A stretch of DNA of 64,000 nt. It comes from Saposhnikovia divaricata (Eukaryota > Streptophyta > Magnoliopsida > Apiales > Apiaceae). The notes below the pieces were generated by a model. That model ran no database searches, was not told the DNA's origin, and was given only the letters and a program-made list of their open reading frames with translations. Shown here in pieces: positions 27,430 through 40,001 of this stretch; position 1 is the stretch's first letter, and each line of letters opens with the position of its first letter. The stretch covers positions 7,218,803-7,282,802 of the forward strand of contig CM071599.1 of the NCBI GenBank assembly GCA_036435485.1. The letters run 5' to 3'. A program made the position numbers and the translations under genes.

Positions 27430-29342
27430 CTAGCTTATAACCCGTGCGATGCACGGATTTTTTTTATATGAAATAAATTTATTTTATGTTATAATTTTAA
27501 TATATATAAATTTAAATAATGATATGCATGGTTTAAAGTTTATATTAAAAAAATTTAAATGAAATACGTCGTTGACGAAGTTCGAATTTTGAATGTTTTG
27601 TAAGGTAACTTAATCATATAAAATATTTAATCATTAAATCTAACGGTTCTGATTTTTTTGCTAAAAATCTAACGATAATTATTCGTTGTATACAGATTTC
27701 TTTTACTTATTTTTATTACTGATTGAAAGATATGGTATGATAATTTTGGGTATATATTAATAATTGTAAGATTATATTTTAAATTAAAAGGTAATATGTT
27801 TTATTTACAAAAGAAATATTAATGAATGGAAGATTATGATTGCAAAACTATGTTTTAAATTAAAAGATAATGTGTTTTGATTAGAAAAGAAATATTAATG
27901 ATGGCAAGATACGATTTTAATAATTCTTTAACTTTGATTTAATATAATTTAATATACTCATATTTACGAATTATACTAATGTTTCCTTATTATAAACAAT
28001 GTATATGAATATTTAATATATTTTATTAATAATTGAAAATATGGTGTGATATTTTTGGGTATATATTAATGATTGTAATATTAGTTTTAAATAGAAAAGG
28101 TAACGTGTTTTAATTAGAAAGGAAATATTAATAATTTGATGATATGGTACGATTGATGTTTTTATAAAAGGTAATATCTTCAAATAAAAGTAATTGTGAA
28201 AATGACATGACTAATTATCATTAATTATATTATGTCATTATCTATTTTAATAATTAGGATAACCAAACCGAAAATCAGGCTTATAACCCGTGCGATGCAA
28301 GGATTTCTTTTATTATGTAATAAATTTAGTTTTATTTTACAATTATATTTTTATACAATCATTATATTCAATAAATTATTTTCATTTTCATTTAATTAAT
28401 TTAATATAAATTTAATTAATGATATGCATGGTTTAAAACTTATTTTATAAAATTTTAAATTAAACATGTCGGTGACGGAATTCGAACCTTGAAAATTATT
28501 GAATTAATTTAATCATATAATATATCTGCTCTCTAACGATTCTAATTTTTTACTAAAAATCTAACGGTCATTATTCGTTGTATATGGATTTCTATTATAT
28601 TTTGTTATTGATTAAACGATATGGTAAGATATTTTTGGATATATATTAATTATTGCAAGATTATGTTTTAAATTAAAAGTCAACATGTTTTAATTAGAAA
28701 AAATATTACCGATTGAAAGATACGATATTTTAGATGTTTATAAAAGGTAATATTATCAACTAAAATTAAACGTCTTTTAATTAAAAAGGTAATTGGCTAA
28801 TTATCATTAATTATATTATTTCATAATTTATTTTAATATTTAGGATAACTGTGCCGAAAACCAAACCGACAAACTTTCAATGCCCGTGTGTTATAAATTT
28901 TATTTAATATTACAATTATGTTTTTATATCATCATTATTTTTAATAATTTTATATAATTTAATATACTCATGTTTACGGATTATACTAATGTTTACTTAT
29001 TATAAACAACGTATACGAATTTTTAATATATTTATTAATAATTGGAAAATATGGTGTGATATTTTCGGGTATATATTAATGATTGTAAGATTAGTTTTAA
29101 ATCAAATAGATAACGTGTTTTAATTAGAAAGGAAATATTAATGTTCGAAGGATATGGTACGGTTGATGTTTTTAGGTGTTTATAAAAGGTAATATCTTTA
29201 ACTAAAATTAAATGGGAAAAAAGTAATCAGATAATTACCATTAATTATATTATGTTATTATTTATTTTAATAATTAGGATAACCTAACCGAAAACCAAAT
29301 CGACAAAATTTTAATCTTTCGGCTTTAATATAATAGTATTGA
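27430..29342 (-). mobile_element. Helitron-like elements in a tandem array (three partial units)
   Basis: Read on the minus strand, the array starts TCAATACTATTATA at 29342 and ends CTAG at 27433-27430. It has a 3' hairpin CCGTGCATCGCACGG (27456-27442) eight bases before the end and sits between A and T on the target, all Helitron features. Inside, a second hairpin (CGTGCGATGCAAGG near 28288-28303) and a third, weaker one (near 28881-28890) each abut a repeat of the element's 5' section (GGTTTTCGGTT). The unit thus occurs about three times head to tail, the internal copies having lost the first bases. No Rep/helicase frame. Confidence 0.72.
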
Positions 29343-30860
29343 TCGATAGATAGTATAAAATTAATTTTTATACATACCACTACAAAAAAATAAAATTTTA
29401 TACAAAATAAAATGCTTAAACGACATTACATGCAAATATAATATTTTGACCTGCATTATCGGAAGCAATATTTATTGGCCCTCTATAACAATAAAACACA
29501 GGTTTTGGTTTGAGTTATGCTTGTTCTCGGGACTGGTTTTATCAGAGCTCTTGCAGCCTTACAAGGTACTATACCTTTTTCTTCTTGTAGCATATTTTTG
29601 CAATCTTTTTATTGATTTACAACTTATGCTTTAGTGCATGATTTAATATTTTAATATGTAGCGCATGATTTAGTTTCATATTTTGTAGTTGTTGAGATTC
29701 GATCCCTAGACCTATGGTAGTACTCACACATTATTCCTCTTACTCTTATTATATAATAGGATATAATGGGACAATTATAATGCATAAAGATTAGTATGTT
29801 TGTTGACTGATGACCACATCTCATTGGTCATAGGTATAGTGATACTAAAGTCAAGAATATAGGTGCATGTAATATTCTACATGACACTGGATTGACCCAC
29901 GGTGAGATTCTACATGTTGATAATGTCATTAGAAAGACTCATAGTGATAATTGTGTAATGATCCTTAAACTTGAGATCATTATATTTCTATACGAGGATT
30001 AATATACTTTGACTACATTAAAAGTTATCTTTGACCGGGTGATGATAAAAGTGGACATCGGGTATATTATGAGTCGTATGAGAAATATGAATGATAGATA
30101 TAGGATCTAACCCTTCTATAATTAGGAGAGATATTATTGGCCTCTTGATTGAGTGAAACTATGAAAATGCATGGTCATGCTCAAATATTGATTTGTTTTA
30201 ATAGTCTACTCATTGATCAAGGAAACCCAGATCAAACGTTAAAGAGGATGACTAAAAACATGCCTCGAGTTTAATCTATAATATTTTGTTAAATGGATTA
30301 TATTACACGGAAACATTAATCACGAAAGATTTAACTGGATCACTAGTTATTATTATTATTACTTGGGTAGCAATAATGTATTACTAGATGCCGCTCATTG
30401 TTTATAATTTTATTGTTGGATATTAAAATTATTATCAACGTAATAATAACCTAAAGGGTTACACAATTAGAACGTTTAAAAGGAGTTTTAATTTAAATTA
30501 CGAATTTAAATTAAATTATTAAATTCGAAATTGAATATTTAATTTATTGAGCTGGTCTTAATTAGAATTAAATTGAATTCAAATTTAATATTAAAACCAA
30601 ATCAGAATGGGTTTGGAGAAGCCCAATTCGATTTAGGGTTTTAGCCCAATCTATCTTTCCTATAAATACATTATGGTGTATTGTTTAGGGTCACACTTTT
30701 GCAATTTATGCGTGAAGGTGTGATGTGCTCTTAAACATGAAAACCAAATCACTGGTATAAAACATTCCAATAGTTCTTATATTGCATCTTTAGTTTATGG
30801 TAGTGTTTTTCCTATAATTTATTAATACGGTAATGATTGATATGTTTGTAGACGAGTGTT
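29343..30860. mobile_element. Probable LTR-retrotransposon remnant right of the Helitron array
   Basis: Low-coding sequence with features of a long LTR or untranslated retrotransposon region, including CCCAATCTATCTTTCCTATA-type pre-transcript sequence near 30645-30665. It may continue the fragment at 27168. A CACTACAAAAAAAT string at about 29380 resembles a CACTA end without a partner. No reliable borders. Confidence 0.3.
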
Positions 30861-33800
30861 TGTTTAAAGTTGTTACAGATTTTTTTCAGTTGTTTCTTTT
30901 ATTTACAGGTTGTACATTAAGATATGAATATTATACTCCGTCCAATTAAGGTATGTAGTTTATATTTAGAGCCTTTGTTTGTTCTTAGAATGTATTTGTG
31001 ACGATTATTTGGATGATTTTAGTACTATTTAATGATTGTGATTTGTTGTGCTCCAACTGTTTGATAAAAGTTCTACAAGAAGTTCGACAGAATGACTATT
31101 AATCAATGATATACATGATGTGATACATTTATAATTTTCTGCTTTATAAGTACGAAAGTTTGAAATTTTGATAAACCCGGTAAACGATTTTATGTTTTGG
31201 CTTGGTGATGACTGGATACTGAATAGCTTAGTCCATCACTTGAATGTACTTTTGGCCCCTTACAAAAATATGTTAAATACCTCTGGACACCAATTGTAGG
31301 ATTTGTCTCAAGTTTAATGTTCAACATTGTCTCTGGATACATGTATGAATTTTAGTTGGTTTAATTTTTAAAATCACGATTGTAGTTTGAAATGTATGTA
31401 TATGAATCCTTATGTATATTCAATGTATTGTTTCTGATAATAGAACCTATGAATTCTCAAGCCACATATTGAGTGTATATAATTCCTTAACTTTTATCGA
31501 AAGTTATAATGATGGTGTGACTTTATCAAGTATGAAAAATTTGGAATACAGATTTTCTGGAAGAAAGGCTCAAGTTAGCATTGTGAATCAATTTTTAAGT
31601 TTTAAATTTGTTAGTAAATCTACATGAAATATTGGAACTTGAATTTTGTCAACTTTTATTTATATTTTGTAACACTTGATTTTACATACAAAAGTAGGGC
31701 AAGTTGGCAAGTCTTTCTGCTCGGACTAAAATGTGATTAAATTAAGGAGATATCAAGATATTAGAATGCCCTTTACTTAACAAGGAAAGGGCATCCCCTG
31801 TAACTGCTCAAGAAACACATACGCATTGATTATTAGGAAATGACTCAATCTTTTGTCGATGTTCTACCTGCTCATTATTCTTTTTCAACTTTATGTCAAT
31901 TTATGAACTTATTAGAACGTTTTTTGCTTATCAGTAAAGTTTCTTTGCTGATCATTATTTAAGATTCTATTACAAGGAATTAGGTATGCAACTTATACAT
32001 GAAGTTTGTCTTCATAATTTATCATTGTTGTTATGGTTTTCGTTTGTTGTAGTACATCTATTTGTTTAAAGTTGTGGGTGAAGTTAAGATGATATTATTC
32101 ATGACGTATGCGCATTAGTTCGATGTTAATAGCTAATTTTCCCAATTTAAGTGTGAAATCATGATGATTTAAATGTTTGCATATCAAGTGTTTGATTATA
32201 ATTCTAAGAGAACTTTCAACTGCTTAAGTTCCAATTTTTTAATTTTTTTCCCTTTTTCTTTTCACCCATTTGAGTACATATATTTGCATTTATTTTTGAA
32301 TTTGTTTGAGTAATGTATTAAAATTCAGTTGTGAAAAATGTGTTAAACTTTTAAGCTTATAATGGATAAAGATAAGAATTTTTTTATCAATATGGATCCA
32401 AACATGTATAGCATAGCTTGTGCATTATCTGACCAAAGTACAATGTAGAGCTATCATTATATGTATCTAACTTCGCATTTGTCATTTGTGACTTGAGAAT
32501 ATATGACTTAAAATGAAATCCATTCTTATTGCCTACATTCTATTATTTTTATTTTCCATCTGCTCCGACTATTGCTTCCTGTAATCCCCTTCATTTTATT
32601 GCAGGGATGCTGATAAATTTAGAAACCTGTTCTTTGTTTAAATTCTGCATTTGAAGTTTCATATGATAATTGAGATTTAAGAGGACGTAGTAGTGTCAAT
32701 GTTTTTTTGCTTGACCGATTGACATTGTTTTATGACTTCCAATCTCATAAAATATGGGCTCCAATTCACAACATACTTACTTTATGACCAGCATCAAACA
32801 AGGCAAAATATGTTATTTCCTCAACTGGAACTCTTGGTTATGTTGTATTATATACCCTTAAAATCTTTCAAACTGCAACTACTAAGAAAGATTTGTAATA
32901 TTTGATTTCAGTGGGCAACAGACCCGTAACATGAATGAGATTGTTTCGGAGGGCATGAAATGCAAAATTTTGTATAATGAGGAGAGTGCTTTTACTCAAA
33001 TGTTTGAAAGAATATGTAATAGAAAAATGGTGAGTGAGTCTATAATTACACAAAGACATAATACTTACAGTGATTCTTTTCCCATTTATTCGTTATATTC
33101 TTGCTGACCATACTACTACTGCATATGTATTATAAAAGTAATTAGCTCTGAATCTTTGATATATATTTATCATCTGTCATGTATGACTTTGTTACTACTT
33201 TCGTATGTAGTAATTAGCTCTTGATTTTTATCTATTATAATATTATATGTAATTTTGTAGTACCTTCAAATTATCCAAGCATAAACAAATAGTAAGTGTT
33301 TTTGCTAAATTTATGTGTTGTTTTATAAAATGTGGAATCTATGCGCTTGACATTATGAATGAACTGATCCTAAATTTGTATAACTTTTATACATTTTTTC
33401 AGGTTGTGATGAAGTAAGGAACAATTCCATGAGGGAAGGATGTACTATGAAGAAAAGCAGGGCAAATCAGGTTAGTAGTTAGGTCCGTAAAATATCATCT
33501 GTTGCGGACTTTAATTTGGTCCAACAAAGTGAAATCCAAATCTTGATGTTGCCTAAGTCATATATGTTCAAAATTGTAGTCGTGTAATATGTCTCTCATG
33601 AGCCTTCTTAAGTTGCAAACTTTAGGATTTTATCTAACTTTGTGGTCACTGTTACAGGGTTTGATTGTTTGACAATACCAATTATTATTTTGTGTCTAAA
33701 TCTGTATAGTTTAATCAATAACGTTACTTCTCTGCTCTTTGTTTATAATTCTTGCCTGTGAAGTTGCATATGATAATTGAATTTAAAGTATGACGTAGTT

Positions 33801-33907
33801 TTAAGGACTCTTCGCTTCAAAACATTACCCTTAAGTCTTAACAATGTAGTGAACTAACACTAGCATTTAAAGGATTTTATAAATGTTTTGACTTTGAGCT
33901 AGCACAT
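30861..33907. other. T-rich unassigned region with possible exon remnants
   Basis: Intron-like base composition. Two short plus-strand open pieces with splice-like borders are seen: about 32912-33028 (contains GMKCKILYNEESAF, donor GTGAGT) and about 33404-33472 (contains EVRNNSMREGCTMKK, donor GTTAGT). I do not recognise the protein. They could be remnants of the transcription unit whose later part is the duplicated segment at 33908, or chance. Confidence 0.25.
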
Positions 33908-35940
33908 TATGCAGTTTTGTGTTTCGAATTGCAGTTGGTGTCAGTTCCTATTTTTTTTTACAATGGATTCCAAAGGTATTCTTGGAATAGACATGTCCAC
34001 ATCCAGTGCATCAAATGGAGTCTCCTAGGTGATTGTGATGGCTGACTTCACTTTTAAAAATTGGAAATTTAGTGGACATAATTTGAAGATCTTGCATATG
34101 AAAAAATTTATTAGGAGGCTAGATATGACACATCCGGTAGGTAAGAAGGAATGTGAGTAGATTGTGCAAGCCATAGCAATTAATGATATGCGTATATGCA
34201 GTAGTTATGGTGATCGGTGAAACTGCAGAGGTTGTAGGATTTTTAGCCATGTGTTTTTTTAAAGACTCTATATGGTTTATGCTTTGTTTAATATGTGTCG
34301 GGTGTTTTGAAAATCAAAATTTGTACTCAAATTTATAAAGCTTGAAAAGTATTGAATTGGTCAATAGTATTTGAATGTCATTTATTAATATAAAATTTAA
34401 TTATTATGTTAATATTAATTACAAAATATTTAAGAAACGAGGTATGGCCGAAGGCCATGCCGAGAAGTCGTTAAAAATAAACAATCTTTTTAAATTTTTA
34501 ATGGATACCATCCGTTAAAAATAATAATCAAATATCATCTTTTTTAATAATATACTCATACAACACAGTATTCCCAAATTTTAATTTTTTTAAGTAATTA
34601 TTATAAATATATTTTTTCCAATGGGATAATAAGTATTCGCTTCAAAAAGAACAAAATTATTAGATTTTTCGAAATGAGTCAAACTATAATAGTAAATTAT
34701 TCAGCATAACACTTTAATAAAATAAAATTATTCAATACAAAATCGATAAAAGATCTTCGAATATGGTATTTTAATACAATATATATATATAAATTAATAA
34801 TTCCTTATATTAAATGAAAAGAAAAATACCCGAAGAAATTGAAAATAGTGTAAAGTCAATTAAGGAATAAAGTGCTAAAGTAAAAAGGTAATTTGCGATC
34901 TAACAAATTTTCTGCCCAAAGACAAAAAGTCTTGATTTGAACAACAGATGAAAAAAAACAAGGTCAAATGATTCAAGGTTTTGAATCATCAAGTTATGAT
35001 ACTTAACAAGTTTGAAATAAAGGCACGCAAATATTATATGTCAAAAACAATTATTTATCGAAAAACAGTTTAGAGAGAAAATAGAACCTCAAATTAGGTC
35101 TGGCAATTTGACACGTGATACGTGAACACGACACGAAACGACACGAAAAATATGGTTTTGGGTTTTGATTTTTGGTACACGAAACACGAAAGTAAACGAA
35201 CACGAAATTACACGAAATATTTAGTGTCGGATATGGATTTTCATTTTGGGTACACGAAAGTACACGAAATATTATATATATAATTTTTATTTTTTATATT
35301 TTTATTTCATACTTTCATTTTGGGTACACGAAAGTACACGAAATTACACGAAAAGTACACGAAATATTATATTATAATTTTTTATATTTTTATTTCGTGT
35401 ACTTTCGTTCGTTTCGTGTTTACACAAAACATTTCGTTTCGGGTTTGGGTTGGGTAGTCAACTACACGAAATGATTTCGGGTCGGTTTCGGTTTTAACTC
35501 TGAGTACACGAAAATACACGAAACGAAAGTACACGATTGCCAGGCCTACCTCAAATACGTGTTTTCTTTTAGATAATTACAAAATTAATGTGTCTTTAAT
35601 ATATATATATATAAACACAATTTTCTTAAATATTATTTTAATATGCACAAATCTCTTATATAATATAAAAGAACGATTAAAATGAATAATTTCTTTGCTC
35701 CATATTTCAAATGAATACTAGTCATCAATTACGATATTTTTAACCACTTATTAATCCAAAAGCCAAACCAACTAATCAATTTTATTAAAGAGGATGGAAT
35801 ATAAACAGTTTTTTTCTTCCATACAAAATTTATAGTATTAAAATAGATAAAACTTTTTAATTTTATCCCGTGCGTAGCGGGCAAGACATTCTTGTTTTAT
35901 ACTCCTATGTTGTTTCTATTAAGTGGGGAGTATATGTTAT
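33908..35940 (+). repeat. Direct duplication, copy A
   Basis: Closely similar to about 36487-38225 (copy B). It opens with GCAGTTTTGTGTTTCGAATT, continues with a short open piece containing SKGILGID-STS and TFKNWKFSGHN (weakly like the start of a Ty1/copia gag, ended here by an early stop), then non-coding DNA with TTTAATTTTATCCCGTGCG and a GTAGCGGGCAAG tail. The copies differ by scattered substitutions. Copy A contains the full hAT-like MITE at 35095-35548; copy B has only its left part. Confidence 0.8.
35095..35548. mobile_element. hAT-like MITE (454 bp) full of ACACGAAA repeats
   Basis: Terminal inverted repeats TAGGTCTGGCAAT / ATTGCCAGGCCTA, flanked by the perfect 8-bp duplication CCTCAAAT (35087-35094 and 35549-35556), the size made by hAT transposases. 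The body holds many ACACGAAA(GT) units in both orientations and could fold on itself. Non-coding. Confidence 0.85.
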
Positions 35941-35995
35941 AGATAAACAAACCCCACAATTTCCTTGTCTCACTCAAACACTCTCCCCCTCTAAA

Positions 35996-36393
35996 GAGCC
36001 TGTTTGGCAACACGGCTTTAAGCAAAAAATTGCTTAAAGTCGTTTTTGATGTGTTTGGCTAAGTGGGCTTTAAGCCCGCTTTAAGTTAAAAAACTGCTTT
36101 AAGTCATAAGTTCCATTTAGGTACTTTTTACTTATGACTTATGACTTATGTAGTTTTTTTTTTTTTTTTTTCAAAAAACTTCCAGAACTCTTGCAAAGTT
36201 TAAATATTATGAATTTAAAATTTTTTTAAGTAAAATTTCATTTTAAGTCAAAATTATTAAATCCCCATTTAACTTTAAGTAAAATTACCCAAACACATTC
36301 ATTCAACTTAAAGCAAACAACTTTACTTTCTCCTTTAAGTTAAAAATACCTCCATTAAGTCAAAAGTAACTTCTTTTAAGCAACCCCAAACAC
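35996..36393. mobile_element. hAT-like MITE (about 400 bp)
   Basis: Starts GAGCCTGTTTGGC and ends in CCCCAAACAC, inverted relative to each other. The flanks repeat CCTCTAAA (35988-35995, 36394-36401). The interior has GCTTTAAG / CTTAAAGC motifs facing each other. The exact right border could shift by a base or two. Confidence 0.7.
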
Positions 36394-36486
36394 CCTCTAA
36401 ACCCCTTTTCTTAAAACCCTAGCCCCGCTATCTTCACTCTGTTTTTCTCCAAATCATCGTCTCTACTCTCATCAATTAGCCCTAAT

Positions 36487-38225
36487 TTCTGCAGTTTTGT
36501 GTTTCGAATTGCAATTGATGACAATTCCTCTATTTTTTATAGTGGCTTCCAAAGGTATCCTTGGGATAGCCATGTCCACATCCAATGCATCAAATGGAGT
36601 CTTCCAGGTGATTGTGATGGCTGACTTCACTTTTAAAAATTGGAAATTTAGTGGACATAATTTGAAGATTTTGCATATGAAAAAATTTATTAGGAGGCTA
36701 GATAAGACACGTCCTATAGGTAAGAAGGAATGTGAGTAGATTTTGCAAGCCATAGCAGTGATAGCGTTCATGCAGTAGTTATGGTGATCGGTGAAATTGC
36801 AGAGGTTGTAGGATTTTTAGCCATGTGCTTTCTTAAAGACTCTATATGATTTATGCTTTGTTTAATTTGTGTCGGGTGTTTTGAAAATCAAAATTTGTAC
36901 TCAAATTTATATAGCTCGAAAATTATTGACTTGGTGAATAGTATTTGAATATCATTTATTAATATAAATTTTAATTAGTATGTTAATATTAATTATGAAA
37001 TATTTGAGAAACGAAATTTTGCCGAAGGCCATGCCGAGAAGTCGTCACAACGATCTTTTTAAATTTTTAATGGATACCATTCGTTAAAAAAAATAATCAA
37101 ATATCATCATTTTTAATAATATACTCATACAACACAGTATTCCAAAATTTTAATTTTTTTAGTAATAATTATAAATACATTTTTTCCAATGGGATAATAA
37201 GTATCCGCTTCAAAAAGAACAAAATTATTAAATATTTCGAAATGATCAAAGTATAATAATAAATTATTCAACATAACACTTTAATAAAATAAAATTATTC
37301 AATGCAAAATCGATAAAAGATCTTCGAATATGGTATTTTAATACAATTTATATACAAATTAATAATTCCTTATATTAAAAGAAAAGAAAAATACCCGAAG
37401 AAATTGAAAATAGTGTAAAATCAATTAAGGAATAAAGTGCTACAGTAAAAAGGTAATTTGCGATCTAACAAATTTTCCATCCAAAGACAAAGAGTCCTGA
37501 TTTGTGATTTGAACAACAGATGAAAAAAAAAAGGTCAAATGATTCAAGGTTTTGAATCATCAAGTTATGATACTTAACGAGTTTGAAATAAAGACACGTA
37601 AATATTATATGTTAAAAACAATCATTTAGTAAAAAAAAATTTAGAGAGAAAATAGAACCTCAAATTAGGCCTGACAATTTGACACGTGACACGTGAACAC
37701 GATACGAAACGACACAAAAAATATGGTTTTGGGTTTTAATTTTTGGTACACGAAACACGAATGTACACGAACACGAAATTATACCAAATATTTAGTGTCG
37801 GATTTGGATTTTCATTTTTGGGTACACGAAAGTACACGAAATATTATATATATAATATTTACTTTTTATATTTTTATTTCGTACTTTTTTTGTTTTGGGT
37901 ACACGAAATTACACGAAAATAAACAATTTTATTAAACCACTTATTAAACCAAAATCCAAACTAACTAATCAATTTTATTTAAGAGGATGGGATATAAACA
38001 ATAATTTTTCTTCCATACAAAATTTATAGTATAAAAATAGACAAAACTTTTTAATTTTACCGTGCGTAGCGAGCAAGGTATAAAACTTTTTAATTTTACC
38101 GTGCTTAGCGAGCAAGGCATTCCGTTAATCAAGATTTAAGCAATCAATTAAGCGATCAGTTGAGCGATCAATCAAGATTTTATCTCCTATGTTGTTTCTA
38201 TTAAGTGGGGATCGTATATGTTGTT
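36487..38225 (+). repeat. Direct duplication, copy B
   Basis: Second copy of the segment at 33908-35940. Unlike copy A it is preceded by a 5' UTR-like stretch (36402-36486; AAAACCCTAGCC, pyrimidine-rich). Its short open piece runs 36521-36739 (about 73 residues). The MITE inside is broken off near 37922, and a 45-bp piece with the ACCGTGCGTAGCGAGCAAGG tail is doubled at 38040-38120. Copy B ends about 40 bp before the GTE frame. Confidence 0.78.
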
Positions 38226-38267
38226 TCTATTTAAGCGATCAATTGAGGCGGTTCGTGTAAGTGCCCA

Positions 38268-40001
38268 TTGATTCGGTTCTTTCCGGCAGTTTCCATGATA
38301 TCCATGATGACGGTATCAGATTGTTTGCCAAAACCAAGGTTGAAGATCAAGTTTTCCTGTAAAACAACTGGGTCTTGTGAAGCTAGCAAGCAGCTGTGGA
38401 TAAAAGAGAATTGTGTATCCATGAGGAAGGAATCACAAAAAGCTGCTCCTCACACTTCAGACAGCTTGAAATTGAATGGCGTTGGATCTCCTGTGCGATC
38501 TGTGAAGCGTGGACCATCAGGGGTAATAGATAATGTCTTGAATAAAAGACAGAAGAAGATGGATGGTAGTTTGAAGCGCTATTGTGATAACATCCTGGAG
38601 GCACTGATTAAGCATCCTGCTTCGTGTGGTTTCTGTGAACCGGTTGATCCTGCCAAGTTGAATATTCCTGATTATTTCTTAGTTATCTCAAAACCCATGG
38701 ATTTGGGAACCGTGAGAACCAAATTGCAGAATAATATGTACTTCACTGTTGTAGAATTCAAGGATGATGTCAAGCTCACCTTCTCTAATGCAATGCGGTA
38801 TAACCCATCTGGAAACTTTTTTCATAAGAATGCTATGACACTAGATAGCATCTTCAATACTAAATGGAAGTCTGTGGAGGTTAAATTGAAGCGTGAGAGC
38901 CTTAATCGCGAAGAGAGTTTCCTTACTAGTTTTAGGGAACAAAAAAGAACAGAAACAAGGCATCTTTGCCCTAGAGAATCAGCTCCTTTGACTGTTGGAT
39001 TAGCTCCTATGATGTCTATGTCTTTTGAAAAAAAGCAAAAGCTGACAAGAAATCCTGGGGAAGCAATGCCGGAAAAAGTGACCCAGTATGTGAAGATTTC
39101 AAATGCAAGGCCTGCAGCTGCTAGAAAAATTCCAAATAGCAGGTGCCCAGGAAAGGTCTTACGCAAAGGCACAGTCAATGGTAATATGAGGAGTACTTGT
39201 GGTTCTGTTAAAACCATAGCAACCTCTTTTAATGTGGTTGCTACTAGATGCCATTCTTGTGGCAGTTTGAAATGCGAGTGCAGCCCTCAGAAAGGTTATG
39301 CTTATGAATCCTCCAGTAATTTGCCTTCTGAAAGATATACGGGACAAAATTGTGTTGCTTCCAAAATGGAACATGAAAGCAGTTTAACATCTAATACCTA
39401 TAAATCAGATCCAGAATCTTATGTGGCTGTAAGTGCATTGGATGAGGAGAATAACTGTTCTAGTCCTCAACCATCTAGTGGTTCTGTTGATGGCTGGACT
39501 CCTGCTATTGATCTTGAGCTGTCTCCTGAGAAAACCCTACGTGCTGTAATGCTAAAGAAACGCTTTGCTGACACTATATTAAAGGCAAAACAGAAGACCC
39601 TTTTTGATCATGTTGATAAGGTATATCCCATAAATTTGCAGCAGGAAGAAAAACTGGAGAGGCAACAACAAGAGGAGAAAGCAAGAATCGAGGACCAAAT
39701 CAGAGCTGCTAAAGTTGCCTCATCATTGAAGGCTCGGGAAGAACTGAGACTACGTCGGGAGAGAGAACGAGAAGCAGCTCGTATTGCACTACAGAAGATG
39801 GAAAAGACTGTTGAGATAGAAGACAATATGAAGGCACTGAATGAACTTGAAATAGTACTCTTCAATGCAAGACAGGGCGATCGGTTTGGAAATATAATGG
39901 AACGTATTGGCCTCTTCTTAAAGAACGATTACATGGACTACGAGGACGAGGAAGATGGACTATTTTTGCAAGACTGGGAGGAGGGACAGATATGCAACTA
40001 G
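38268..40001 (+). CDS. GTE: Bromodomain protein of the GTE family, intronless 577-residue frame
   Basis: Nuclear acetyl-lysine reader of the plant GTE (BET-related) group. The bromodomain spans about 101-205: LKRYCDNILEALIKHP, DYFLVISKPMDLGTVR and the acetyl-lysine-contacting asparagine in AMRYNP (N179). A KKRFADTILKAKQKTL block comes at about 430-450, then a charged coiled coil (about 455-530, EREREAARIALQKMEKT), as in GTE8/GTE12-like proteins. I find no NET domain. The N-terminal PKPRLKIKFS block matches the family start, so translation may begin at the internal ATG at 38295. Known GTE genes have several introns, including in the bromodomain; here the frame is continuous, which points to a retrocopy, although no poly-A tract follows. 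No stop or frameshift, so it may be expressed. It starts next to duplicated repeat DNA and is followed by fragments of other genes. Confidence 0.85.
   Translation: MIRFFPAVSMISMMTVSDCLPKPRLKIKFSCKTTGSCEASKQLWIKENCVSMRKESQKAAPHTSDSLKLNGVGSPVRSVKRGPSGVIDNVLNKRQKKMDGSLKRYCDNILEALIKHPASCGFCEPVDPAKLNIPDYFLVISKPMDLGTVRTKLQNNMYFTVVEFKDDVKLTFSNAMRYNPSGNFFHKNAMTLDSIFNTKWKSVEVKLKRESLNREESFLTSFREQKRTETRHLCPRESAPLTVGLAPMMSMSFEKKQKLTRNPGEAMPEKVTQYVKISNARPAAARKIPNSRCPGKVLRKGTVNGNMRSTCGSVKTIATSFNVVATRCHSCGSLKCECSPQKGYAYESSSNLPSERYTGQNCVASKMEHESSLTSNTYKSDPESYVAVSALDEENNCSSPQPSSGSVDGWTPAIDLELSPEKTLRAVMLKKRFADTILKAKQKTLFDHVDKVYPINLQQEEKLERQQQEEKARIEDQIRAAKVASSLKAREELRLRREREREAARIALQKMEKTVEIEDNMKALNELEIVLFNARQGDRFGNIMERIGLFLKNDYMDYEDEEDGLFLQDWEEGQICN

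Noticed and set aside
35866..35890. Possible Helitron 3' hairpin CCCGTGCGTAGCGGG
   Set aside because: Stem of four pairs only and no CTRR end follows at the right distance; kept only as part of the duplicated repeat.
38822..39217. Minus-strand 131-codon frame
   Set aside because: Antisense shadow of the GTE coding sequence.
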